From the NCBI RefSeq assembly GCF_019969685.1, contig NZ_JAHXYZ010000002.1:1302001-1366000 (forward strand): a DNA stretch of 64,000 nt, read 5' to 3'. This stretch comes from Microbacterium sp. EST19A (GTDB taxonomy: Bacteria; Actinomycetota; Actinomycetes; Actinomycetales; Microbacteriaceae). The notes below the pieces were generated by a model. That model did no database searches and was not told where the DNA came from. It saw only the letters and a program-made list of their open reading frames with translations. The position numbers and the translations under genes are program-made. Of this stretch, positions 26,249 through 34,190 are shown piece by piece (position 1 is the stretch's first letter; each line of letters opens with the position of its first letter).

Positions 26249-27166
26249 CTAGCCCGGCGGGCCGAGTTCTATCGAGCGTCCGGTTCGAAGAGCGCGGGGC
26301 GTCATTTTGTACGCCTGCTCAAGGTTGCGGCGCAGGCTCATCGTCGTCCGGAAGCCTGCCTGCTCGGCGATCTGTTCGATGCTCAGCACGTCGTATCTAC
26401 TGTCGGTCAGCAACGACCGGGCGATACAAGTGCGCTGACGCCGAATTTCACCCGCGACGCTGTTTCCGAACTCGGCGAACACGATCTGCAACTTGCGCAA
26501 CGACGAATGCACCTCGCGGGCAACCCGCGTCGGGGTGAGGTTCGGGTCGGCGCACTGTTGCGCGATCACTGCGATCGCCTGATCACGCAGCGCGGCTCGC
26601 GGCGAGCGCGGTCCCGACATCGCACCCCAGCGATCAAGAAGGATCGCCTCCCCCATCTCCACAATCAACCGCTCGACGGCATATCGTTCGATCGCCGTAG
26701 CCTGTTCGTGGGCGACTTTTAGCAGCCCCTCCACGAAGTTCTGCATGGCACGGTCGAGCAATCGCCGATCGGAGAAGACCTGCGTGTCGACCGAAAGGGT
26801 CGACACGAACGTTGTCATCATGGCGCGAGGAATGAGCGTGACGATCGCTCGCCAGGCGCCCTGGACGCGCAATCCGAGAGACGAACCGAACACACTGATC
26901 ATCAGGTCACCCCGGCCCTGCCACCACGATCCGTCGAGGCGTCGCAACGACAGAGAGTCAGCCTCGATGAACGCAAAGACGGCGTGCCCTGCGTACGCCG
27001 TCACGTTATCGATCGCAAGTTCTGTCGAAGAGCTGTGCATTTCGAGCAAAGTGACGCCGCCGGCCGTCCACCGAAGTACTCGTGGCGCCCAGCTATCGCC
27101 TACGGCACGGATGCCATGCTCGACCAATCGATCGGGATCGATCTCCTTGACGATTCCGAATTCCAC
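26249..27166 (-). CDS. AraC family regulator in the island
   Basis: A 305-residue protein starting at GTG (AAAGGG ribosome site). The C-terminal third is an AraC double helix-turn-helix: LTPTRVAREVHSSLRKLQIVFAEFG and LSIEQIAEQAGFRTTMSLRRNLEQAYKMTPRALR. The N-terminal two thirds look like the AraC-binding-like (AraC_binding_2) domain seen in NtrX/FeaR-type regulators. Its own promoter carries one copy of the island's RGGTGA box (27287-27304) with a TACTCT -10, so it probably belongs to the same regulon as the surface genes. Confidence 0.88.
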   Translation of the reverse strand: MEFGIVKEIDPDRLVEHGIRAVGDSWAPRVLRWTAGGVTLLEMHSSSTELAIDNVTAYAGHAVFAFIEADSLSLRRLDGSWWQGRGDLMISVFGSSLGLRVQGAWRAIVTLIPRAMMTTFVSTLSVDTQVFSDRRLLDRAMQNFVEGLLKVAHEQATAIERYAVERLIVEMGEAILLDRWGAMSGPRSPRAALRDQAIAVIAQQCADPNLTPTRVAREVHSSLRKLQIVFAEFGNSVAGEIRRQRTCIARSLLTDSRYDVLSIEQIAEQAGFRTTMSLRRNLEQAYKMTPRALRTGRSIELGPPG

Positions 27167-27286
27167 GGGTGCCCTTTCATGATTGAGCGGATCCCTCGCT
27201 CAACGCTACGAAAGGTCTGCGGTGCGCTTGCTCGGGACATGGTTCTGGCGCGAGAGTAAAGGACGGCAATAGGTCGTGCACCCGAT

Positions 27287-27304
27287 TTCACCTCGGTATC
27301 GCCC
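27287..27304 (-). promoter_or_regulatory. RGGTGA direct-repeat box upstream of the AraC gene
   Basis: On the minus strand: GGGCGA-TACCG-AGGTGAA. The half-sites are 11 bp apart. A TACTCT -10 candidate (27253-27258) begins 28 nt after the box, 121 bp upstream of the GTG. The first half-site has one deviation from consensus. Confidence 0.6.
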
Positions 27305-27320
27305 CGGGTCGATTGCGAGT

Positions 27321-27344
27321 CGGCTTATCTTTTTTCGATAACCG
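27321..27344. other. Bulged hairpin with T-rich loop
   Basis: CGGcTTATC and GATAACCG arms form an 8-bp bulged stem around a run of six T. It lies between the AraC promoter box and the hairpin of the small RNA unit. It could stop leftover transcription from upstream. Confidence 0.35.
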
Positions 27345-27414
27345 CTGATGCGAGAGGTCACCAGAGGCCTCGGAGCATCCGAGCGAGCGCCACCAGATTC
27401 CATAGCGGAGAAGC

Positions 27415-27533
27415 GGGTGTTGCGCCCGAGGGGGAGGACGCAACACCCGAGGCCGCCCGCGTGGCAAACATCACATAGTCAGTGTCAAGAAGATCCTGGC
27501 GGAGCGACCATGGCGGACGATTGTCCTATGCCG
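27415..27533 (-). ncRNA. Candidate small RNA A ending in a strong hairpin
   Basis: A predicted minus-strand transcript of about 110 nt. It is framed by the box at 27569-27586, a TAATCT -10 at 27534-27539, and a perfect 10-bp hairpin at 27415-27448 (GGGTGTTGCG / CGCAACACCC). No ORF with a start codon fits. A near twin exists at 32794-32909 with the same box-to-hairpin distance (121 bp) and a similar hairpin. There is no T-tract, which is common in high-GC terminators. No RNA evidence is available. Confidence 0.5.
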
Positions 27534-27568
27534 AGATTAGAGCCGCAGGGACCCGGCACGCACATGGA

Positions 27569-27586
27569 TTCACCTCGGTATCACCC
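27569..27586 (-). promoter_or_regulatory. RGGTGA direct-repeat box of small RNA A
   Basis: GGGTGA-TACCG-AGGTGAA on the minus strand. The TAATCT -10 box begins exactly 29 nt after it. The spacer TACCG equals that of the AraC-gene box. Confidence 0.65.
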
Positions 27587-28162
27587 GGATATGCTTGCAG
27601 CAGGTCACCCGAGTCGGATTCGGCGAAGTGCGGACGCCCGACTCGTTTAGCCATCGGCTCGAATGAATTGCTTCTTCGCTTCGGATGCCTCCCCTCGACC
27701 AACGCGATGAGGTGCCGATCGAGCCCGCGCCCAAAAGAACAGCTCGGGCGTCCTCGGGACTGAGAGCGTCGGCACTGCCCGATCGATCGAGCAGCGCTTC
27801 GTGACAGTGTCGTCTCGTCGCGGCGCTAGTTTTCGAAGGTGCGCGGATCATCAAGACCGGAACCGTTAGAGCAGTGGCAAGATTCTTCGGGCAGACGGCG
27901 TTGCAGTTGCCCGTTGCACCGCCGGAGAATTTGTCGAACTCATACCGGATGATTCGGTCCGTGGCGACGACTTTGTCATCACGGACATGATTGATGGTCC
28001 GCGAGGCGTCGATGATGACAGCCGCCCTCGGGACAACGGTCGTCGAGGATGCGACGAGCCGTCTCCTTTGGCATTGATGCTCTCCGCCAGCACCTCGAAT
28101 CTGCGCAAGTCGGCTGCCAGTTGACGGCCTTCAGGCGAGACATTGCACCGACGAAGAGGCGC
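27587..28162. other. Gene-poor stretch downstream of the LuxR gene
   Basis: About 575 bp without a supported gene. The open frames present lack start codons with ribosome sites and look like chance or remnants. One plus-strand frame around 27870-28040 (ELIPDDSVRGDDFVITDMIDGP) reads rather protein-like and may be a decayed fragment. Confidence 0.4.
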
Positions 28163-29797
28163 TCAACCGATGGGTTGTTGGGCCGAGCCGCTGCTCGATT
28201 CAAGACGTATGGCCCCCTGGAGCAGGTGCCGCTCGTGGGTGAGAGCGATCGCGTCCTCACGATTTCTCACGCCGAGTTTGCGATAGATGCTACGAAGTTG
28301 CGTCTTCACAGTATTGCTTGAGACCACGAGTCTGGCCGCGAGGTCCGCGACCGATCCGGTGAGCATGAGCTGCTCAAGGACGGCAAGCTCACGCTGGGTG
28401 AGAAGCACATCCGGTTCGACGTCGGCGAGCAGAGAACGAATCGGCGACTCATCGAGGAATCCCCTGAACCCGTTCCCCTTCAACTCGGCGATGACACGCT
28501 CATAGTCCGCAGGCGGGAGGATCGCGACGGCTAGACGTTGATTCGACCCCAAGAGCAACGAGCCAAGCCTCTGCACCACTCCCGGTTGTCGCGGGGTACG
28601 CGAAAGACGCAGGAGGATGCTGAGATCGATGGCTGCCGCCTCGACTCGCTGCCGGTTCGAGAGGTGCTCCCCCGAGAGCACTCGCAACTCATTCAGTGCG
28701 CTGCCGGTGTTGCCCAACGCAAGCTCAATCCGCGCACGCTCGATATGCGCGTTGGGCCCATCGGGCAGATCGCGTTTCAACACCGCCGCGGCGCCGGATG
28801 GATGTCCGAGTGCGAGCAGCAGCCTCGCTCTTACGGGCGCGAGATGCGCGCGCGCATAGCGCTTTCCCGCCTCATGTCCGCGACGCTGAAGGTGGTCGTC
28901 GATCATAGCGAGCCCGGCGCCCGCGTTGCCCTCGACGAGTTCGATCGTGGCTTGCACACGAGCCACGATCGCCCAATGCTCGTTGGTGTCTCGACCATCG
29001 CTCAAAGCATCTGATCTGCTCAGCGCTCGTCTCGCAGTTTCGGGGTCGAAGGCCTCGAGCGCCACCAGCGCTTCCGCAAGGCGATAGAACGTCCCCGAAT
29101 AGCCGTTCTTCTGCCTCTCGGACCACGGTCCGCGCCGGATCTCATCGATGTACTCCTGTGCCTGCGGGATGTCGCCCCGCATTGCGTGCATGCCCGCGAG
29201 GAGGGCGAGAGGACTCATCTGGGCGGCGGCAGGGCCGAGCAGAGCATCTTCGAGAGCGGCGTTCACAGCTCTGATCGCCTCGGCCGACTGTCCGGCGTAC
29301 AACAGTGACACCCCGATGGTGGTGAATACGCGCGGCAGCTCACCGATCGATGCGCGATCCTCGTCGGAGAGCTCATGCGCCAGTCTGAGAGCAGCATGCC
29401 CGGTCTTCGCGGACTCGGAGTAGCGCCCGAGGAGCCGATACGCCGCACTCTCCGCGGTGCGGATGAGCACGAGATCCACCGCGCTGATGCCGCGGCGTTC
29501 AGGCGAGCGCGCCGCACGCGTCACGCCGACGAAATATCGCAGCGCCCTAATCCGTTGGTACCGAAGGCGATTCAAGAGGATTCCGAGTTCCATAGCCAAG
29601 AGCGGCTCGCCACGCAACGTCGCGGGTGGCACTCGCTCCAGAGCCGCTCGAGTCTCGATCGGATGCAACGCGGCGAGCAGGAACCATCCCGTTCGAACCG
29701 CGGTCTTCGCAGCCTCCCAGTCGTTGTTGGAAACAGCCGTCTCCAGCAGTTTCAGAGCGAGATCCGCCTGTTCCCGATCCGACGATCTGTCATCCAC
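28163..29797 (-). CDS. MalT-like LuxR family regulator without the ATPase domain
   Basis: A 544-residue protein starting at GTG (GGGAGAGG ribosome site). Residues about 20-440 form a helical TPR-like array like the MalT/LAL core, and the last 65 residues are a LuxR helix-turn-helix (LTQRELAVLEQLMLTGSVADLAARLVVSSNTVKTQLRSIYRKLGV). The N-terminal P-loop ATPase of full-length LAL regulators is absent. LuxR/MalT-type proteins bind direct repeats next to the -35 site, which matches the RGGTGA-N5-RGGTGAA box found across this island, so it is the best candidate activator. That link is inferred. Confidence 0.88.
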   Translation of the reverse strand: MDDRSSDREQADLALKLLETAVSNNDWEAAKTAVRTGWFLLAALHPIETRAALERVPPATLRGEPLLAMELGILLNRLRYQRIRALRYFVGVTRAARSPERRGISAVDLVLIRTAESAAYRLLGRYSESAKTGHAALRLAHELSDEDRASIGELPRVFTTIGVSLLYAGQSAEAIRAVNAALEDALLGPAAAQMSPLALLAGMHAMRGDIPQAQEYIDEIRRGPWSERQKNGYSGTFYRLAEALVALEAFDPETARRALSRSDALSDGRDTNEHWAIVARVQATIELVEGNAGAGLAMIDDHLQRRGHEAGKRYARAHLAPVRARLLLALGHPSGAAAVLKRDLPDGPNAHIERARIELALGNTGSALNELRVLSGEHLSNRQRVEAAAIDLSILLRLSRTPRQPGVVQRLGSLLLGSNQRLAVAILPPADYERVIAELKGNGFRGFLDESPIRSLLADVEPDVLLTQRELAVLEQLMLTGSVADLAARLVVSSNTVKTQLRSIYRKLGVRNREDAIALTHERHLLQGAIRLESSSGSAQQPIG

Positions 29798-30112
29798 GAT
29801 GCCCTCTCCCTGTCATCACGCAAGTACCCCCATGATTCCACTCCAACGCGCGCCAGTCTCGGATCGCCACAGGAAAATGTCGCTGCATGATGGCATCCGC
29901 AGTTTCGGGAAGCGCTGCATTCGTGCACCGACCGTCGACTCAGATCTCGTGGCGCCTCGCCGATGGCGTCGCGTCAGCGGCCGCGCCATCGGCGCATCGT
30001 CCGCGATGCCTTCGGCGCAACCAAAGGAATACACGATATGAATTCTCTTGTGTAAAGAGGCAAGATCATGCGGAGATGAGTGGGCAGCCAACCATGAATG
30101 CAGAGAATTGAT

Positions 30113-30157
30113 CCGGGCGTCGCGATCAGGTGGGGAGGATGGACCGTCGACGCCCGG
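30113..30157 (-). other. Hairpin of a possible third box-hairpin unit
   Basis: A perfect 10-bp stem (CCGGGCGTCG / CGACGCCCGG) with a 25-nt loop lies 100 bp downstream of the box at 30257-30274 on the minus strand. The order box-gap-hairpin resembles the units at 27.5 and 32.9 kb, but the hairpin sequence differs and no good -10 is seen. The rest of 29798-30374 holds no supported gene. Confidence 0.4.
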
Positions 30158-30256
30158 AGGCTACATCTCGCTATTGCCTGGAAGCAATCGGGAGCGAGAT
30201 TCCAGCAAGCTCATACAACCCCTTCACGCGCTTGAGCGCATCACATCGCCGATATT

Positions 30257-30274
30257 TTCACCTGGCCCTCACCC
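30257..30274 (-). promoter_or_regulatory. RGGTGA direct-repeat box upstream of the LuxR gene region
   Basis: GGGTGA-GGGCC-AGGTGAA on the minus strand, about 460 bp upstream of the LuxR start. No TANNNT box follows at 28-29 nt, so it may be inactive, or may serve the hairpin unit at 30113-30157. Confidence 0.45.
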
Positions 30275-30374
30275 TCTTTTCCGAGGCACGTCAACTGACG
30301 ACTCATCGGGGGAAGGGGAATTTCGATTCGCCGCGCACAATCCAAGCGGTGATCCCGATCCGTCCCCGGGAAAT

Positions 30375-30992
30375 TCATCGTGCCGTTCGGGCGGCTTCTT
30401 GTCGCGCGGCTGATGAATCGTTTCGATGCGCGGGGTGGACCCCGACCCGTTCGAGCCTGCTCACGAGTCGTGCGGAAAGGACGGAGCCGAGCCATGAAGC
30501 GAACACACGGGCAGCGAGGGTGTTCACGAGGATGAACGGGCTGAGGTGTTCGAGAGACATCACTGGCAACGAGACGATGAAGAGTCCCAGCCCAACCGCG
30601 ATGCCAGCCACGAGGTTCTCTCGCCGGAGCGGCCAGTGCCGCTTCTGTGACCAAAAGACAATGCCGTCGAAAATCGACCCTGCGGTCAGGAGCGGCACGG
30701 CCAGCAGCCAGCCGATCGCGGTGAACGGGCCACAGATGAGGGCTGTGAGACCTGCGGCCAGCGTCGCACTCCAGCGGACGCCCGTGAATCGGCGCGCTGT
30801 GAAGATCATGAGCGTCTGCGCGAAGGCGACCAGAGCGTAGGCAGGGGGGAACGTCGCAGCGATGTGAGGCGTCAGGGGTGCGAGTGCGACCACAATCACG
30901 GCCTGTACGCCAGAGAAAGCCGCGATCTGGAGATAAGCCTTCGTGGCTATCGCCCCACCGCGAGTAGCCGATGTGTCTGCCGAGTCGATCAT
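30375..30992 (-). CDS. Multi-pass membrane protein, possible ECF transporter S component
   Basis: A 205-residue protein with about five hydrophobic helices (AAFSGVQAVIVVALAPLTPHI, ALVAFAQTLMIFTARRF, LAAGLTALICGPFTAIGWLL). Size and the glycine/alanine-rich helices resemble substrate-capture (S) subunits of energy-coupling-factor transporters. No ATPase or T subunit lies nearby, so it would rely on a shared module. A TAATAT box 6 nt before the ATG suggests a leaderless mRNA. The family call is tentative. Confidence 0.6.
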   Translation of the reverse strand: MIDSADTSATRGGAIATKAYLQIAAFSGVQAVIVVALAPLTPHIAATFPPAYALVAFAQTLMIFTARRFTGVRWSATLAAGLTALICGPFTAIGWLLAVPLLTAGSIFDGIVFWSQKRHWPLRRENLVAGIAVGLGLFIVSLPVMSLEHLSPFILVNTLAARVFASWLGSVLSARLVSRLERVGVHPAHRNDSSAARQEAARTAR

Positions 30993-31391
30993 GGTCCGAT
31001 ATTACGGCTCCCTGGCCCGAACTGTTCAGCCAGCGTCCTCACGCAGAGATTGATGCTCAAATCGTGACCACCGATTCCAATTCGAGAATTGTCCACTCGC
31101 GGCGAAGAGCCCAACACCTACCTTCGGATGCTGGGCTTTCGACGGCGCGTTATAGCAACACGCCTCGAGAGGCAAGAATTCACTCCCGGGGCAGCCGCAT
31201 CTTTTCGCGACCGATCAATCGTAAGAGCATGGAGTTCGGCGAGACGCGGTGAGCGTGTCGACATGAGCACCAACGGCGAGTTCCCCTCGCTGACCGGAGT
31301 AATTCGGCCGCGACGCATCAGTCTCGGTCAAGCGGCTCTGCGGGTCATCTCTTGGCCGCAGTCAAGGCCTGACTATCGAGCGGCGCTGAGC
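30993..31391. other. Intergenic stretch, nothing recognised
   Basis: About 400 bp on the 5' side of the membrane protein gene and the 3' side of the Tat-exported protein gene. I see no coding region, repeat or strong hairpin here. Confidence 0.4.
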
Positions 31392-31988
31392 TCAACGGAG
31401 CACGTAGAAGTAGTCACTGAGGTCGTTCGTGATCGCGCCCGTGGAATCGTACGCACGACCGAGCACCTGGTACGCCCCCGACTGCCCCGCAGGGAACGCC
31501 GAAGCCAGTCGCGTTCGTGTAGTGACCACGAATTGCGCACTGTCGCCAGAGGCGACCGTCCCCGCGTAACTGAGGTTCACGAGCCAACGATTCAGGTCGG
31601 TGTTCTGGACCACGGAAGTGACGACCCAGGGAGCGTTGACAGTGAATTCCTCGGGGATCGCCACAGCATCGAACGTTACCTGAGCAGTGAAGTTCGTCGC
31701 GGCGGCGGGGCCATTGTTCTGCACCACACCCACGGTGTTGAAGGTCGTGTTCGTGGGGAGAAGAGCCTGGGTGCCCTGGTCGCCGGTGCCGGTTCCTGCC
31801 ACTGGCGCCGCCTGCAAAGAGGTCAATGTCATGCTGAAGTCGGTCGGAAGCGAGGCCGCTGCGACAGGAGTGGCGACGGAGACTGCGACTACGGGAACAG
31901 ACCAGGCCATGCCTTTCGCCATCGTTCGACGCGAGATTCCTTCACGGCGTGCGGGAAGCGCTTGGGTCGGGGGCTGCTCACTCTTCAT
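31392..31988 (-). CDS. Tat-exported surface protein with DUF11-like domain
   Basis: A 198-residue protein. The ATG at 31988 has GGAG 6 nt upstream. A twin-arginine signal (SRRTMAKGMAW then a hydrophobic stretch ending AAA) occupies about residues 17-45. The rest is a beta-rich domain of the DUF11 type (VVQNNGPAAATNFTAQVTF, SYAGTVASGDSAQFVVTTRT). No sorting signal or anchor follows, so it may be secreted or held by another surface protein. Its promoter has a clear RGGTGA box with TATCGT -10. Confidence 0.82.
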   Translation of the reverse strand: MKSEQPPTQALPARREGISRRTMAKGMAWSVPVVAVSVATPVAAASLPTDFSMTLTSLQAAPVAGTGTGDQGTQALLPTNTTFNTVGVVQNNGPAAATNFTAQVTFDAVAIPEEFTVNAPWVVTSVVQNTDLNRWLVNLSYAGTVASGDSAQFVVTTRTRLASAFPAGQSGAYQVLGRAYDSTGAITNDLSDYFYVLR

Positions 31989-32079
31989 ATGTTGCTCCAA
32001 TGCTGGGGACATAGCGTGTCCATCCTCGATACGCTCGTGTCGCTCACGATATCGAGCAAGGAAGGTCGGAGGTCGAGAT

Positions 32080-32097
32080 TTCACCCCGGCCTCACCC
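32080..32097 (-). promoter_or_regulatory. RGGTGA direct-repeat box of the Tat surface gene
   Basis: GGGTGA-GGCCG-GGGTGAA on the minus strand, 92 bp upstream of the ATG. A TATCGT -10 candidate begins 28 nt after it. Confidence 0.7.
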
Positions 32098-32183
32098 TCG
32101 AACGGAGGTGCCCGCGAAAATGCTTTGCCCGCGCGCCCCGACATGCATCTCGCTCCACGATGAACATCTCCATAAGCCCGTTA

Positions 32184-32549
32184 TCAGGCCCGTGAACGAC
32201 GGGCCTGGATCGCGAGCGATGCGAGCCCGAGCACGATCAGGATCGCACCGATTAAGAGTGGCAACACACTATCTCCACCTGTGTGCGCGAGAGCGCCTGG
32301 GTCATCATCTCCGCCTTCGCGCGCGCCTGTGCCGCTGGGAATACGGGAGTTCTCAATGGAGCCGAGGTCGATGTCAGTCCGTTCCGGGGAAACCGTGAAT
32401 GCGATCCCCTGGTCGAGGAGTGAATATCCGCTCGGCGCTGCCGCCTCGGTGAGCGTGTACTCCCCTGCGCTCAGCCCATCGAGCAGAATTACGCCGGCCG
32501 CCGCAGCGGAACAAGGGTTCGTCTCGGTTGCTCTGGATAGCGCGGTCAG
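32184..32549 (-). pseudogene. 3' remnant of an LAXTG-anchored SpaA-fold surface protein
   Basis: An open frame of 121 codons with no start codon, bounded upstream by a TGA at 32550-32552. It encodes the last beta strands of a SpaA/prealbumin-like domain (LLDGLSAGEYTLTEAAAPSGYSLLDQ, with the typical TLTEAAAPSGY motif). A class E sortase-type signal LAHTGG follows, then a hydrophobic helix and the tail QARRSRA. The signal peptide and most of the gene are missing, although its promoter box (32692-32709) remains. A large internal deletion is the simplest explanation. Confidence 0.8.
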
Positions 32550-32691
32550 TCACGAGCATTCCCCTTTCGATGGTGCAACATCGACGCGGTTCGCGTCGAA
32601 GTGGATAGCGGGTCACGGGCGAAACTTCCCGAGTATCCAGGTACTCGATGAGACCGAGGATCGCTGAAACCCTCACGCGAACGCCTCGCAT

Positions 32692-32709
32692 TTCACCCCC
32701 GCCTCACCC
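32692..32709 (-). promoter_or_regulatory. RGGTGA direct-repeat box upstream of the SpaA remnant
   Basis: GGGTGA-GGCGG-GGGTGAA on the minus strand. Only a poor -10 (GATCCT) lies 29 nt after it, in keeping with decay. Confidence 0.6.
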
Positions 32710-32793
32710 GAGGAAGGACGAGGTCGGATACTTGTCCGAGGACGTCGGAACAACGGCGTGAAGGCTGCGATCCAACCGCGTCGTACGACGGGC

Positions 32794-32909
32794 GGGTGTT
32801 ACGCCGAGGGTTGGCGCAACACCCGAGAGCAGCCGAATCGTTACCGCCGCAGTCCCCAGCGGTCAGCTGCGATCACGATGTGACCGCGACGAACATCTGC
32901 CCTCGATGG
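32794..32909 (-). ncRNA. Candidate small RNA B, twin of small RNA A
   Basis: A predicted minus-strand transcript of about 110 nt between a TAGGCT -10 (32910-32915) and the hairpin at 32794-32824. Its 12-bp stem has one mismatch on the plus strand (GGGTGTTaCGCC / GGCGcAACACCC). The hairpin repeats that of unit A (CTCGGGTGTTGCG...CCCTCGG...AACACCC), and the box-to-hairpin distance is again 121 bp. The body differs between the two. No ORF fits. Confidence 0.5.
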
Positions 32910-32944
32910 AGCCTAGACTTCGAGCGCCCTTCGCCGCTTGCGAT

Positions 32945-32962
32945 TTCACCTCTGCATCACCC
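32945..32962 (-). promoter_or_regulatory. RGGTGA direct-repeat box of small RNA B
   Basis: GGGTGA-TGCAG-AGGTGAA on the minus strand; the TAGGCT -10 begins 29 nt after it. Confidence 0.65.
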
Positions 32963-33132
32963 GAGGATGAGGCCTCCAAAGTCGGACACACCGCCAGACC
33001 GACTCTTCGGCGAATGCCCACCCGCAGTGGACGGAGCGCTCATCCGGTCGAGGGTGCATCCGAATCGCCGAGCTCGCGCGGATTCACTGCAGGGGCGAGC
33101 CGACAGCGGCGCGACCGGAGGCCCGACAATTC

Positions 33133-34185
33133 TCACTGTTGCTCGGCGATCGCCGCCACGACTGAACTGAAACGTCGACGGAACGGCCCCAGATCCACAC
33201 GGTGACGCTCTGGGTGGACCCGGTTCGTCAGCAGTACAGCCGCGACCCGACTATCGGGGAGCGCCAGCCACATGGTGCCCGTGAAGCCGGGGTGTCCCAG
33301 CGCGCCGGACCCCAAGCTCAGTTCCCGGTCTTCGATGCGCACCCCCATCGCCTGTCCGTAAGGGGCGTGCTGACGGGGCGTGAGTAGGTTCGTGGTGAGC
33401 AGTCGCCTTGACTCCTGACTGAACATCCGAGTGTCGAGAAGGCTCTCGACGAGCTCGAGAACATCTGGGGCGGTAGCAAAGAGCCCCGCGTTGCCGACCC
33501 GTCCGCCGAGATACCACGAGAGTTCGTCATGCACCTCACCTCTCACTGGGCCTCGGTGTGCCCAGGGCTGTTCTTCCGTGGCAACGGCGCGTGCGGGATC
33601 GACAGGACCGAAGGTCACGGAATCGAGCCCGAGCGGTTCGAGCAGGTGACGACGGATGAGCACCTGGAGAGATTCGCCCGTGACTCTCTCCGCAACGATG
33701 CCCGCCGCGATGTATCCAATGCATGAGTAGCGATGGACGGCGCCGACCGGGGACTCCAATTGCACAGAGAGAAGACGCTGAACCCGGTCGGGCACGAGAG
33801 TCGCCCGCTCCCGCCAAATTCTCGACTCTGCAGGCATCCCGGAGGTGTGCAGAAGGAGGTGGCTGAGGGTCATGTCCTGGGCGTCTTCGCCGAGGCCGAG
33901 GATCTCCTGCACTCGCGCATCGAGGTTCAGGAGGCCCAACTCCGCGAGGCGCACGAGCGTCGCAGCCGTGAACGTCTTCGTCAGGGACGCCAGATCGAAC
34001 AAACTATCGGATTCGACCGGCGTCGGATCGTCGAAGGCGAGCGATCCCATCGTCGCGAAGGCTCGCCCTTGCGGCGTCGATACTGCAGCCGCCGCCCCAG
34101 AATAGAGCCCGCGCTCGCGTCCGTCTTGGAGAAGATTCTCCAAGACGGACGCGAGACCGACGATGATGGCGTCGCGACTATCCAT
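33133..34185 (-). CDS. Serine beta-lactamase-fold hydrolase (class C / YbbE-like)
   Basis: A 350-residue hydrolase of the beta-lactamase/penicillin-binding class C fold. The nucleophile motif SLTK is at residues 67-70, the second motif reads YSC (usually YxN), and HPGFTG is the third motif. There is no signal peptide, so it should act in the cytoplasm. In Bacillus a family member (YbbE/AmlE) is encoded in the MurNAc cluster with murQ and murR, which matches this context. It is the last gene of the unit, 5 bp after the Gfo/Idh gene. A 42-nt palindrome sits inside its first 24 codons. Confidence 0.87.
   Translation of the reverse strand: MDSRDAIIVGLASVLENLLQDGRERGLYSGAAAAVSTPQGRAFATMGSLAFDDPTPVESDSLFDLASLTKTFTAATLVRLAELGLLNLDARVQEILGLGEDAQDMTLSHLLLHTSGMPAESRIWRERATLVPDRVQRLLSVQLESPVGAVHRYSCIGYIAAGIVAERVTGESLQVLIRRHLLEPLGLDSVTFGPVDPARAVATEEQPWAHRGPVRGEVHDELSWYLGGRVGNAGLFATAPDVLELVESLLDTRMFSQESRRLLTTNLLTPRQHAPYGQAMGVRIEDRELSLGSGALGHPGFTGTMWLALPDSRVAAVLLTNRVHPERHRVDLGPFRRRFSSVVAAIAEQQ
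34114..34155. repeat. Perfect 42-nt inverted repeat inside the hydrolase gene start
   Basis: Two 20-nt arms (CTCGCGTCCG...GGAGAA and its exact complement) flank a 2-nt centre. It falls about 30-70 nt after the start codon and encodes LASVLENLLQDGRE in frame. In the mRNA it would fold into a very stable stem just inside the reading frame. It could lower expression of this last operon gene or act as an attenuator. Confidence 0.85.
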
Positions 34186-34190
34186 CGAGG

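Noticed and set aside
27979-28260. Minus-strand frames after the LuxR gene
   Set aside because: No ribosome site and no motif; overlapping alternatives of equal quality.
30130-30840. 236-codon plus-strand frame
   Set aside because: Mostly antisense to the membrane protein gene and crosses the hairpin unit; no family match.
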